64,000 bases of DNA from Polyporus tsugae (lineage: Eukaryota > Basidiomycota > Agaricomycetes > Polyporales > Polyporaceae), in NCBI GenBank assembly GCA_024305745.1, contig JAHRBS010000012.1:315001-379000 (forward strand), given 5' to 3'. This document shows positions 44,248-55,549 of this stretch, piece by piece. The notes beneath the pieces were generated by a model that saw nothing but the letters and a program-made list of their open reading frames with translations, ran no database searches and was not told the DNA's origin. The position numbers and the translations under genes were made by a program. How positions within the stretch are numbered: the stretch's first letter is position 1; each line of letters starts with the position of its first letter.

Positions 44248-45603
44248 ATGGCGGACACTTCAAACCTCATCGGTTGCCTACTCTGCAACACGTCTGGGAT
44301 AGTACCTACTCCGCTACCTACCCCGACACAGCAGCCTTTTTCATTCATAGCCGTCCCCAACCCCTTGACATGCGCCCCCGCGACTTTTAACTGGAGTTAC
44401 GATGGCCCTCAGGAACAGTTGACGCTCGTTATCTCCCAAGCACATCCCTCCAAGATCTACCCCCTCGCTAGGATGGGCAAGGGCAGACGCGACACATCGT
44501 CGTTCCTCATCGCAGATGGGCTCGAGGCGACGGACCTCACGTTCACATGGCCGCTAGTCAACGTCCCATCAGGGTCGTATGTGCTGCAGGCCACCGGCAC
44601 CGAGATTTCTGTCATGTCCCCAGAATTTTTCGTGGGGGTCGGGATGAACACGTCATGTCTGGCTGTGCTGCCTCCTCCGGCACCCACCTTCACGTCTTCC
44701 GCTCTAGCCTCCACCATACCCACATCGGAACTCTACGTCTCGACTCCCATCTCCTCCAACACCCCGGGAGGAATCACGCCCCTCCCCTCCGTATTCCCCC
44801 TCTCCTCTTCCTCTACAGTCAGTAATACCGAGCAGACGGATGGGATTGTCGGAGGGCTGGTAGGAGCCACAGTGCTTTTTGCCGCAGCATTTGCGATCTA
44901 CCGCTTACGCCAACGTCGCACGCCGGTGCTGCGTCTCCCGACCTTCCTCAAGCGTAGTCACGAACGCCTCCATTGGGACTCGGACATTGCTTCCCGCTCT
45001 CCGCCAATTGCGCCCGTATCGCCCTCCGACCAAGAGAAGGTTGATTATGATGGACCACAGCCCAAGGCCGCTCCTCGGGCTCCCTCTCCGGGTTCTACCG
45101 CATCCATCTCCATCTTGTCGGACGTTGACGAACTGTCTGCCGCTACATCTGCCACGGATTCCGAAGTACAGTCGCAGCGTAGCCTCGCGCTGGCGGCGCT
45201 GAACACGAACTCCACGGGAATACCGGCCCGCTCTCCCACCTCGTCTCTGTCCTCCGAGTCCGACCCGGGATCGTCCGTTCGCACACAGCGGCCGCGGTAC
45301 GTGCACACGCCTGCAGCCCTCAACCTGTCTATGCCGTCCTCGAGCGCGAGGTCGCGGCAGAGCAGCCTTGCGAGCGGGCTGACGGTCACATCGCCTGTGC
45401 CGTCGTCGGCGACGTCGCAGATGTACCGCGTGCGGGAGAGCGGGCGCAGCCAGTGGGTGTCTGTGGGTTCTCCGACTGAGGGCTCGGAGGCGAGGACGGT
45501 CATCGTGCAGGCGCAGAGGGCGGTCGTGACTGCGGGGGAGATGAGGGCGGTGAGGAGGGACTTTCCGGAGACGCCTTTCCCTATGTCGCCGGACTATCGT
45601 TGA
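44248..45603 (+). CDS. single-pass membrane protein with WTWP-like ectodomain (P4)
   Basis: The 451-residue frame starts at an ATG. The ectodomain (about residues 35-140) is the diverged member of the family: LTCAPATFNWSYDGPQEQL, LTFTWPLVNVPSGSYVLQAT, and GMNTSCLA. After a Ser/Thr/Pro stalk comes a membrane helix (about 200-220, IVGGLVGATVLFAAAFAIY) and a basic RLRQRR stop-transfer. The roughly 225-residue tail ends with SSATSQMYRVRESGRSQW and GEMRAVRRDFPETPFPMSPD, both shared with P6. P4 therefore links the two halves of the family, having both the ectodomain of P1-P3 and P5 and the C-terminal motif of P6. No signal peptide is evident at the chosen Met. The function is unknown; a surface sensor is a plausible inference. 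Confidence 0.75.
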   Translation: MADTSNLIGCLLCNTSGIVPTPLPTPTQQPFSFIAVPNPLTCAPATFNWSYDGPQEQLTLVISQAHPSKIYPLARMGKGRRDTSSFLIADGLEATDLTFTWPLVNVPSGSYVLQATGTEISVMSPEFFVGVGMNTSCLAVLPPPAPTFTSSALASTIPTSELYVSTPISSNTPGGITPLPSVFPLSSSSTVSNTEQTDGIVGGLVGATVLFAAAFAIYRLRQRRTPVLRLPTFLKRSHERLHWDSDIASRSPPIAPVSPSDQEKVDYDGPQPKAAPRAPSPGSTASISILSDVDELSAATSATDSEVQSQRSLALAALNTNSTGIPARSPTSSLSSESDPGSSVRTQRPRYVHTPAALNLSMPSSSARSRQSSLASGLTVTSPVPSSATSQMYRVRESGRSQWVSVGSPTEGSEARTVIVQAQRAVVTAGEMRAVRRDFPETPFPMSPDYR

Positions 45604-46109
45604 GAAGGGTAGTACGGCGGATGATGGATGTACTTGAAGCTTCGTTCAGACACGCAGACGACTTGGACTATGTTTCCTTGTATCAGTGCTGGACTGTAGT
45701 TTCTACATGCTTTCCCCCCCGCAGGGTTTTGTCCGAAACACGGCTGTAAGCCTGTAAGTTATCTTGATGGATATGAGCGCTTAACTTTGAGCGTTCTCTG
45801 CCAACGACCACTACGAGCCACTACGACCATTCTACTTGCCCAACTAGCTGCAGCATCCACATTTACTAAAGACGGAATCCGGGAATGTATGCTCTGTCGA
45901 CGGTACATGGCGGCTCTTCTTCGTGTGCGGGTGCTGAGGCCTGAGGACGCTCGATAATGCTTTCAGCCGAATCTTCAATCAACCCTGCAGCATGCGTGCT
46001 GCGGTAACGCCTGCCGGGGTCAAGACACCTGGTTCTTCGAGAAGTGTGGGATATCTGGGTTCCCTTATAACTTCTCACAAGCTTCGTTTTCGGGGACACC
46101 TCTCCTGCC
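45604..46109. other. intergenic, no gene seen
   Basis: 3' flank of P4 and promoter of the first zinc-finger helicase. Confidence 0.4.
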
Positions 46110-49100
46110 ATGGCCCCACTCATTAGCACCAATTTCTGCCCCGACGTTCTCTACGGCGGCGGCTGCAATGACGCCTCCTGTTTGGGGCAGCACGATGTCC
46201 GACTCTGTGAGTTATGTGTTGTCATATGCTCGCCCGCCTCAAACTTCAACTCCCACATCCGGGGGTCACAACACCTCACAAATGCGGCCAATGCTGCGCC
46301 ACTCCGAGTTCTGAATACCCAGCTTATCCGGTGCCCGCCTTGCTCCGTCACCGTCACCGCGACTCAGTGGGGTACCCACATCACCGGGGACTCGCACCGC
46401 AAGCACCAGGAGTTAGCGTCCCTGCGATCGGCGTATGAGCTCGCGGAGAGCGATAAACAGGGAGTGACTGTTTCGCATCTCGACACCGGTGTCGACTTCG
46501 GCGCCGTCGGCTTGGACGAAGCCACCGCGGGGGCACGGCAGGAAGTATGCCTGTCATCCGAAAAACATGTCACGCTCGTTCGGACATGGGTGCGTGCTCG
46601 CATACCGAATCACGCCAGCCTGTGAGTACAGTGTTGTAGTCCTGATCAGAACGAGCTTGCTTCATGATCTTCCGTCTCCAGGTTCAAGGCAATCTGCCGA
46701 TCGAACACCACACTCGCCCCTGGTTCGGAAGTTCGTATTCCAATCCAGTTTCGCCACGGAGAGCGTGGAAGATACGAGGCGCGCTTGGAGTTTACCTTCC
46801 AGGGGCTCGCGGGGCGCGAGTTCGTCATCGCAAGAAGACTTCTCGCTCAGGTAGGCGAGTCCGCGGAGCGCGAGCTCCTCAAGCCTGTCACACCGTTTAT
46901 CCGTTCACGCTACGTACGGTGGGAGAATAACGACAAGGTCCTCGCCGGGGACGCGCCCCCCAAGATCCTCCCCATCAAGTGGGCGCGCGACCTCCTCCCC
47001 TTTACGATTCCTCCGGCTCTAGCGGAGATCCTCAAGACAGGGACTCACCCTGAGATCTTCGCGCGACTTTCTCAGGAGTACTTCCCAGAGCCTCTCTCAT
47101 TGGATAACTTCCAAACCTTCTTCTCTCTTCTCCTGTGGATCGAGGAGGCTCGTATGGTGTGAGTGCAGTTTCTCTAGGTCGTGACTTCGACTGACACGAT
47201 TGTGTAGAGATGACCTCCGGATGTACGACATGAGGGACGTACAGTTCGCGAAGGATGGGCGACTGTACAGGTAGGCTCCTAATGTATTATTTTTGAAGTG
47301 CAACCACTTACAGGACGTTCAGCCTCCACGTGTATGGTCTCGCCGAAGGGCGTCCCAGCGTGACAATTGGTGTGTCTGAGTCGGCTGATCTTCTACACAT
47401 CGCTCATGACTGGTTATCAGGTGATGCCATCTTGGTGCAGGAAGCAGGTGTAGGAAGGACGTTCAAGGGCGTCGTCCACGATATCCGGCAAGAAGAAATT
47501 CGGGTCTCCTTCCACCCTGACTTCCCGGGAGGGGCCGGTCGACCCTTCAACGTCCGGTTCCAGCTCAATCGGACTCCTCTACGGCGACAACATCAAGCAA
47601 TCGTGGCGACTATCCGCTCTCCGCGGCGTCTGCTCTTCCCAGAGTTTGGCGATGAAGGTCTGGAGAATCCTATCACAAGCGCTGACTCCCATCTCGGCCT
47701 GTTCAACAGCTCGATTGGGACCAACGTTCCACAGCTCGCTGCTGTTATGTCAATTTTGCAGCTTCGGCCGGGTTCGGCTCCTTTCATCCTATTTGGCCCG
47801 TAAGTGTAATACAGGTTGTGACTCCCCATAGCCGTGCTAAGATGGTACACCTTCAGGCCAGGGACAGGCAAGACGGTAACGCTGGTGGAGACGATATATC
47901 AGCTTCTCCTCGCATACCCGAACGCGAGAATTCTAGCGTGCGCGCCGAGCAACAGCGCCGCGGACATCATCGCGCAGCGCCTCATTACCCTGTCGCCAGA
48001 AGAGATGTTCCGGTGCAACGCGGCGATGCGCAACCCCGCCTCCGTACCCCCAGAACTTGTCGCGTACTGCTATCGCCCGGGGAACCTATACTCCCTCCCT
48101 CCGATGGACACCCTCATGCGATTCAGGGTCATCGTGTCCACGTGTAACAACGCTTCCTTCGGGTACAACATCGGTTTACCAGCCGGCCACTTTACGCACA
48201 TCTTCGTCGACGAGGCGGGGCAGGCGGCCGAGCCGGAGATGCTCGTAGCTGTCAAACCTTTAGCGGTGGACGCAACTCGCATCATCTTGTCCGGGGACCC
48301 CAAGCAGCTCGGCCCTGTCATCCGCTCTAGCATGGCGCGGCAGTTTGGGATGGAGAAGAGCTACTTGGAACGTTTGATGGATCGGCCGCTGTATAGCAGC
48401 GAACACGGTCGGGGCCGCTCGTGCGTGTCTTCCTTCGAGGTCCTCGTTCATGTCGTAAGCTGATCCATTGTCACGGTATAGGTTCGTCAAGCTCGTGAAG
48501 AACTACCGGTCGCACGAGGCGATCTTGCGGTATCCTAACGAGAAGTTTTACGACAACGAACTCGAAGTGTGCGGCTCCGGTGCCACCATCAACGGCTTCC
48601 TCAAATCCTCGCAGCTCGTCTCCCCGAGCTTCCCTGTTGTTTTCCACGCGATCTCCGGTACGAACGACCGTGAGGCGTCGTCTCCATCTTACTTCAATGT
48701 CGACGAGGCACTCCAGGTCAAGGCCTACGTCACGTCGCTCCTGCAGGACCGTCAGCTCCCACTCCGTAAGTTGTGGCGTCACGCCCGTGCTTTGCTGTCT
48801 TGTCTTCTTATATATGATGCAGAGGCGCGCGATATCGGTGTCATCGCGCCGTACCACGCTCAGGTCAGGAAGATCCGGCAGTTGCTGCATCGGGCGAACT
48901 TCGGCGACGTGAAGGTCGGGAGTGTCGAGGAGTTCCAAGGCCAGGTCCGTATCCAATTTGTTCTAGACGTCGTACCCGGAATAGGTCGCTTGGTACTGAC
49001 GTCGCTATCAGGAACGAAGGGTCATTATCGTCTCGACCGTGCGCAGTAGCACGGACCTGCTCGCGTACGATGCCAAATTCGCGCTTGGGTTCCTGTCGAA

Positions 49101-49493
49101 CGCCAGACGGTTCAACGGTGGGCATTGGCTCTCCCTATCTCTTCCATCCTCGATTAACTCAGGCTAATTCCCGTTCGCTGCCCAGTCGCGATGACCCGCG
49201 CGCAGGCGCTGCTCATCGTCGTCGGCGACGCCGCGATCCTCTCCGTCGACCCGCTCTGGCGCGGGTTCATGAACTATGTCCATACCAACAACGGCTGGCG
49301 AGGGGACGCGCCGACGTGGAATGTCGACGCGCCTGTTGTCGAGGACGCCGACTACGCTGACGAGCTGCGCGAGGCGATTGCGGCGGACATGAACGCCGTC
49401 ATGGCCCAGCTGCCGCCTGAAGAGGACATCGAGGCCGAGGCGAACGTTGACAGAAGTTTCTGGGAGTCCGGTGGGGACGCAAATGAGTGGTAG
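46110..49493 (+). CDS. zinc-finger MOV10/SDE3-like RNA helicase, copy 1
   Basis: This is an SF1 (Upf1-like) helicase of about 950 residues in some ten exons. N-terminal fingers are a CCCH type (C-x8-C-x4-C-x3-H in [19 protein letters not shown]) and two C2H2 with H-x5-H spacing (CELC...HIRGSQH and CPPC...HITGDSH). A MOV10-type beta-rich region follows ([36 protein letters not shown]). Helicase motifs are: I, GPPGTGKT, with an intron inside it (near 47801-47856); Ia, [18 protein letters not shown] at 48209-48220; [28 protein letters not shown]; and VI, VAMTRAQ. Relatives (Armitage, SDE3, MOV10) act in RNA silencing and RNP remodelling, and fungal members are linked to quelling-type pathways. 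All motifs are intact, so it should be active. H-x5-H fingers are typical of dsRNA or RNA binding (family knowledge). Confidence 0.9.
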
Positions 49494-50153
49494 GACACTG
49501 CATCGCGGGCTGGTGTTTTTGGACAAGTGGTGAATCCTAAACGAACGATCATGTACATGTATAGTATACCATATCCTTCACGTATCTTAGACTGTTTAGA
49601 TTACTTTTTCTTGGGACTCGACTATGTCGTTGAATGTCTAATTTAGTGACTCATTCTCAGGCTTGCAACTACGGCTCTAGAAGGTCGGTAGGCCAGCAGT
49701 GGAGCAAAGCATTGTGCGCACTGCGCGTGAGTTAATGTACAGCCTAGGCTACAGCCCTCAGTGCCTCTGTATGACCCGACATGGCCGCCAGGTAGAGCCC
49801 TCATCTGACAGTGCATCATAGAGTGGAACTGGCATATCATAGAATCAATCATGGAAGAAAGATTAGACACCACGCCATCCATGGGTTGCAAGGCGGCCTG
49901 AGACACATGTTCACTGAAGTGGTAAATATTCATCAACTGCTTTCGAAGCTTGACCTTGAACTTTCATCCATCGGCGCAGTACTAGTATCCGTGTGCGTCT
50001 CATGCAGCCACATAAGCAAAGCTATTTCAGCACCCGTCTATGTTAGGATATAATTCTCGGACTTGGTTAGTCCCCCTAGAAACGTCCTCCTTGTTCGCCC
50101 ACTCTTACCCTTGCTCTCCCTTTTGTCACTCGTTGGTGACCTGACCATCCGCG
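49494..50153. other. intergenic, no gene seen
   Basis: 3' flank of helicase copy 1 and promoter of P5; short frames only. Confidence 0.4.
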
Positions 50154-51311
50154 ATGGCAGAATCGTCCATTCTGACGCGTCTGTTGCCGATAATTACGGA
50201 TATTGGGGCTGAGGGCACGTCTGCCACAGCTTTCCCTTCGTCCTCGTCTCCCCTCTCCGACACACCGACACCGACGACCTCTCCCTCAGACTCTGGGGCA
50301 GATCCATCGACAGCGACACAAAAAAGCCTCGCCTCCAACACCTCGCTTTCAGATTCCGTCTCGCCCTCTGGAACAACATCGCCAACAGCGACCCCCGACT
50401 TTGCATGGTCAAGTTTTTCCACCACGTTTGAAACATGCACGGCCGCTACGCTCAATTGGGCCTACTCGGGCCTACCGGAGACGGTCCAATTCCTGCTCCT
50501 TCCTCAGGCCACATCTCCAACAGCCGACGCAGATATTCGGCAGCGGACCAGCAACGATACCACTATCGCAACGGACGTTGACGCTACTGCGTTGCGATGG
50601 ACCTGGCCTCAGGTCAACGCCTCTGCGGGCGAATACGTAGTGGTGGCGTTGGGAGATAGGGTGGGCACAGTATCGTCGTCGTTGGTGATCACCAACGGCA
50701 CGGACACTTCTTGCCTCGCCACAGCGCCCGCCATTTCCATGCCGACGACATCTGGTCGAGGGGGGCCGAACGCCGGGGTACTCGTTGGCGGAACCGTTGC
50801 AGGAGTAGTGGGACTCGTTCTCGCCATCGGCGGGGTGTACTGCGTCTGGAGGCGATCTCGGAGACGGCAGCCACGGAGTTTGGCCGCTTCGCCACGGGGG
50901 GAGCACGGCTTCGCCTCCCTCATCGCTGCCCGGGTCTCAAGGCTCAAGGAAGAGGGCGGACCCGACACCCGAGGGGTCGGTGTAGCCTCCCATCCCCCGT
51001 TGATGCCCAATCGCAGGCCGCCCTCTTCCCTCGTGTCCGAGCCTTGCACCCAGATACCCGTCCACATGTCTCACACGCAAACTCATGACGGGGAAGTGGA
51101 GTCACCATTCGAGGACGACAGCATCATCGGGTCTCGTTCATCCACCCCATCCGACGCGACGTCCATGAGTGCACTCATGCCGATCTCCCCTTCTACCTAT
51201 CTCCCGTCATACGCCACGAGCGTTTCGACTCCCCCGTCATATGCCACGAATGCGGCGCATGATGCATCGCACTCTCGCTCCGCCACCTTCAGCTACGCGA
51301 GCTCATCGTAG
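50154..51311 (+). CDS. single-pass membrane protein with WTWP ectodomain (P5)
   Basis: The 385-residue frame starts with MAESSILTRLL, like P2 and P3. The ectodomain reads FAWSSFSTTFETCTAATLNW, then AYSGLPETVQFLLLPQ, LRWTWPQVNASAGEYVVVAL, and GTDTSCLA. A membrane helix (about 222-243, GVLVGGTVAGVVGLVLAIGG) is followed by RRSRRRQPR. The tail keeps the PSYATSVSTPPSYATNAAH repeats and ends in SYASSS like P1 and P2. The 3' flank (to about 51470) keeps the same post-stop block as P1, including ACGTCGCAGATG and GAGACTCAC. P5 is on the opposite strand and 22 kb away from P1/P2, lying between helicase copy 1 and the DUF6533 genes. The function is unknown. Confidence 0.75.
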   Translation: MAESSILTRLLPIITDIGAEGTSATAFPSSSSPLSDTPTPTTSPSDSGADPSTATQKSLASNTSLSDSVSPSGTTSPTATPDFAWSSFSTTFETCTAATLNWAYSGLPETVQFLLLPQATSPTADADIRQRTSNDTTIATDVDATALRWTWPQVNASAGEYVVVALGDRVGTVSSSLVITNGTDTSCLATAPAISMPTTSGRGGPNAGVLVGGTVAGVVGLVLAIGGVYCVWRRSRRRQPRSLAASPRGEHGFASLIAARVSRLKEEGGPDTRGVGVASHPPLMPNRRPPSSLVSEPCTQIPVHMSHTQTHDGEVESPFEDDSIIGSRSSTPSDATSMSALMPISPSTYLPSYATSVSTPPSYATNAAHDASHSRSATFSYASSS

Positions 51312-52513
51312 AGGGGAAACGGCTGGGCCGTTCAATGGAGTCGTAGATATCGTCGTAGGCAACGTCGCAGATGCGCTGCATGCGCACGACGTTACACAGA
51401 GCCAGGGTTCGGAGTGGACTATAGTGGAGGCACGAGACTCACTTTGAGAGCAAGAGCGTTGGGAGCTTACAGTTGTCACAAGGGCTGGGGCCTTCACCCG
51501 GGTGCGAGTCCGACTCGGAGTGGCCGCGGTGTGCATGGTGAAGGTCTACGGGCTTCGAGGGCGAAGTTGGCGACGGGACGATATAAAGACCTGTGAATCA
51601 AGTTATATGCCATTGTTGTATCATACCTTGACAACTAGTATTGCGACTTGCGGGACGAAGGAGAATCGGAGGCATTGGAAGAAGACGAAGCCTAGGCCTT
51701 GAACTTCAACTTGTTGAAGATGTTCAGATACCGAATTCGGATGGTCCAAGGAAGATAAGCGCTAGCGACGGGTTAGAGTATGGTACAGGTGGAACAATGT
51801 TTCCAAGAATGTGCGTATAGTGGTCGTCATTGGATGAGTGTTGCCGGGTATCGCACGAACCCCAAGACTGTAGTTGAAGACAGGTGCGGTGTTGCCAGCC
51901 GCGTTTGTGCAGTTGCAGCGTAAGCGAGGGCGCCTAGACATGCTGCCTCCTGCCACCACACTCGGTCTGTTCAGCACTTTCATCCTCTACCTAATGACTC
52001 CTTTAACCGCACCACGCAACGTCCCTGCCCCCGGATCTACTGCAAATACGCGCGCATAGCCATCTCGACTCAATCGTCGTTGGAATCTGCAGTGACGCTT
52101 GGCGGATGTTGTCCATGGGAGTCGGAAGCACACGTCCCGGTGCGAGTTCACGTCCATCCTCCCACATCCAGCAACTTCCCATCCTCCCACCGCTTCTGTG
52201 GCTTCATTCCTATCACCGCCTTCCGTCAGAGGGCTGCCTTTGCGATCTAGTCGCGCATACATCGGTGTCCGACCGTCCGCAAATCCCACGTCCCCGTCTC
52301 TCCACGCGTCCGCTGGACCACGCTTCGGGCACTGAATCGCGGTTTGGCAGATGTTCCATTCCTCCTGCCCTGTGACCCCCGGAAGAATGTCCGTGCTTCG
52401 GTCTCCTTCTTTCCGGCCGAAGGTGGTGCCGCACGGAATGAATGCCCGGCTCGCGTTTTCAGCATATATTATGTCTAGTCTTCTGGATTCCCGTTTTGTG
52501 TTTGCACTCTAAC
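51312..52513. other. 3' flank of P5 and intergenic sequence
   Basis: The first 160 bases resemble the 3' flanks of P1 and P2, including the TSQM-coding block near 51363-51390. The rest holds short, unrecognised frames and the promoter of DUF6533 copy E. Confidence 0.4.
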
Positions 52514-54408
52514 ATGGCTGCTCCGTACCCAATTGAGCTCGCTCAGCTCGTTGCGCAAGCTGGAGATCTTTATCTTTACGAAGTACACAAGGTACGACGT
52601 TGTGCACTTTCTATGGAGATTCGTATTGACCAGATACTTTACACCAGCATATACAGAGTAAGTGCTCCATCGACTTCGTCGCCGCAAATGTGCTGAGATA
52701 AGTGTTTCAAGCTGCTGCCATTACATGTTGCGTGGGTGTCTTGAATCTTCTGCCGTTGCAACTGTTGAAATGAACTCAACATGCTATAGATGCTAGAGAC
52801 GGTCGCTACTCTTCCCGATGAGGTGCGTCTTGCTGCGTTTGCCTCAAGGCTAGTCATCCTGACTTCTGTTGGTACGATGAAGGTCCGGTATTTGTGGTCA
52901 TCGGAGTGGAGCCTGATGAAGGTGGTCTACCTGGTCAACAAATACTCGCCACTCATCGACGTAGTCTTGTTGGTCTTAGGTTCGTCCGAGTCCTGCCCTC
53001 GTCAACCTTCCTTCAATACCTCAAGCGCCGCGCTGACACAACCATAGTCGATATCGTGTCTCATGATCCACAGGTCAGTTTCAGAGTGTATCACTCTGTT
53101 ATCTTCCGCTCATGGTGCTGTCTAGGCATGCGCAGTACGGTTTCAGCTATTAACATGTAGGGCTGAGTCCTGACGTGAATGGCGCTCCTGCTGACGCTCT
53201 CATGGACAGACTGGTTCCTTGTGGGAACATTTTTCTCGGAATGTAGGTAGCTTGAAGCCCTCCAACGTCCGATTCCGCTAATACCAATACAGTCATCCTC
53301 ATCGCTCGGACGTACGCTCTGTGGGGATGCAACAAGCTCATCCTTTACTTCACCCTCTTTGCCGTGGTTTTGATGGTAGTCAGTCATCTCAGCTCTCCCT
53401 TTTGTGCCTTGTTCTCAAGCGAACCTCTCCAATCCCTCAGCCGCATTCCTTTTACGTGGTATACGACATGCTACGCTTGAACTTGAAGTCGTGTGTGTAC
53501 CACGTCATGCATTCACACTCATCCCTCTCATCGTAATCTGTAGTCGCCGATAATGGCCCAGTCATCCGAGCCTTTGGCTGCATGCCCGCAATCAACGATA
53601 GCGGTTGCTGGCCGGCGTTCGTGTACCTGATCTGCGCAGAACTGAGTAAGTCGACACGAAAGACGACCCAAGGCATGGCTGACGGTCGCGACAGTGGTTG
53701 TAATCTTAACCTTGCTCAAACGATATCTCGACCCGGTAGCATTTGGTACGTCACGCATTTCTATATTGTCGCCTTTTCTCATCGCTTGCTTTGCCCTAGG
53801 TGATAGCAGCTCATACTCGAGCGTCCTGCTCCATACTATGTATCGCGATGGTGTGTGGCTTTATAGTCTTTGTCAGGCAACATTTTCGTTCAGGAATTGC
53901 TCATAATCTCTTAGGAACGTGGTTCTGGGGAATCGTTCTCGGTAACTTTTCAAGCTTACTATCTTACGGGCGGCACGCACTCACGAGTCATTCTTTGTCA
54001 CGACAGTCTTTTCTATTGTTAACCTGCTTGTGATGTTCCTCGCACCAGTGAGTGTCTTCGTCCCCCACTCGTAACTTAGTGGCCGAAAGCTCATGTGATT
54101 GTCACCCATAGAGGGAGCTCAGGTTCTCAATGCAACAGTACGTCGTCTGTGGCGTCCCCCCCGCATATGCCGCCTATATTGGCTCGTCACGACACTAAAC
54201 ATTTGTTCATTCTGATTACAAAAGGTCGCTACGAATGGCACATAGTGCATTATGCACTCGTGTACTGCTCAACCTCCGAAAAGCCGCCGCGAGCGCGTCA
54301 AACTCAAGAGCCGACGAATTCACGGTGATGACGACTCTTGCGTTGGAGTCGCTTCCTATGTTCGCGCCCGGTGGTGACGAGGATCCCGAGGGACAGGATG
54401 CGGTATGA
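52514..54408 (+). CDS. DUF6533 domain membrane protein, copy E
   Basis: The first exon starts at ATG 52514 (MAAPYPIELAQLVAQAGDLY, then LYEVHK). Later pieces are MLETVATLPDE (52790-52822), VRYLWSSEWSLMKVVYLVNK then YSPLIDVVLLVLG (52880-52980), ILIARTYALWGCNKLILYFT (53295-53350), FGCMPAINDSGCWPAFVYLI then CAEL (53573-53645), VVILTLLKRYLDPVAF (53694-53742), DSSSYSSVLLHTMYRDG (from 53800), and the C-terminal HSALCTRVLLNLRKAAASAS with a short acidic tail ending at 54408. All family signatures are in order and no stop interrupts them, so this is probably a working gene. Short introns of 50-70 bases separate the exons. The function is unknown. Confidence 0.7.
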
Positions 54409-55549
54409 CAGAGTTCGTCCGCGTGGCACAATAGCAGGCCCGGGGGAGGACGTTGTTCTGCAAGACTATTGTATAGTATGGACTCTGGAGGACCCACGCC
54501 ATCGAACCCGTTCAATACTAATACTTATGCCCTAACGAGGCGACTTAACTTCGAGTCGCAAGTAGGCAAGATCGTCTCCCAATTTTTACAGTATGTAACA
54601 ACGATCTCTGCCCGTGTACGAAGTTGACGGCCATCTGCTGACGGCCAACACCAGCGGTCAACTATGCCTCATCCCGATTCTGGGAAAGATTTGCGACCGG
54701 ACCTGAGCGGAGTACAGCCGGCTTTTTAGCTCCCTGGGCATGCATGCATGCATGGTACGTTGTGGCGCCCTCTGGGCCGTCGCCATATGGTAGTACCTGT
54801 GCATCTCGAAAGTCCGGAGGTACCGAAGGGACACTCAATGGTTGTGTCGATCCGTAAAATCCTAGATTTAGCGGGCCACAAGATGGTAAGTCCACAATAG
54901 GGGTCCCTCTAACTATAGTCTGATTCTTCATCGCCGCTAGGCCATGACATATCTTCCAAATGTCATTCAAGTTCGCGGCGAGAGCGCACTGTGGTGTGCC
55001 GCTCCGATACCCACATGCTATCCGTGCGCCAACTGGCATGCCGTAGATCGATGGTAACGCGAATATGGTACAGCCTTCGTTTATGGCAGGGCTTCCCTTC
55101 CTCCTGTACCGCGTATTGACATACCGAGTTTAGGCGGTTTGAGAAGCATCCACCGTGTGGTTCGCCGAAACTTAGGACGCCACGCTTGGAATAGGTATCG
55201 CTGTCGTGCGAGTGAGTATAGAAGCTTAAGGCCAGATCCCCGTGTCGGCTTCTGAGTCGTCTCCCACTGCTTCACCTTTCCTGCGGGATGACGACAAATG
55301 GCATTCTTCTCCTATCCGAGACCCTGCCTTCGGCTACGAGTCTATACCTTTATCAAGTCAGTCGGGTACGTTAGACCTTGGATTCGTCCTTGACATCGAC
55401 GTGCTGACTACTAGGACACTTCTGCAGTACATCTCGTGTACGTGCCTGCCCCGTACCGGATCGCTTAACATTCGATGCTAATACAATATCAGTCGCGTCG
55501 ATGACCTATTCCGTACGTCGGACAAGCAATTCTCTGTATAATTTGGGCT
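54409..55549. other. intergenic between DUF6533 copies E and F
   Basis: It contains a short (GCAT)n palindromic run at about 54738-54756. A minus-strand frame at 54662-55039 has no recognisable motif. The first exon of copy F was not located here. Confidence 0.35.

Noticed and set aside
54738..54756. GCATGCATGCATG palindromic run
   Set aside because: Short simple repeat; no arms or copies elsewhere in the window to suggest a mobile element.
54662..55039. 125-residue minus-strand frame between DUF6533 copies
   Set aside because: No motif, no relation to neighbours, and of a length expected by chance here.
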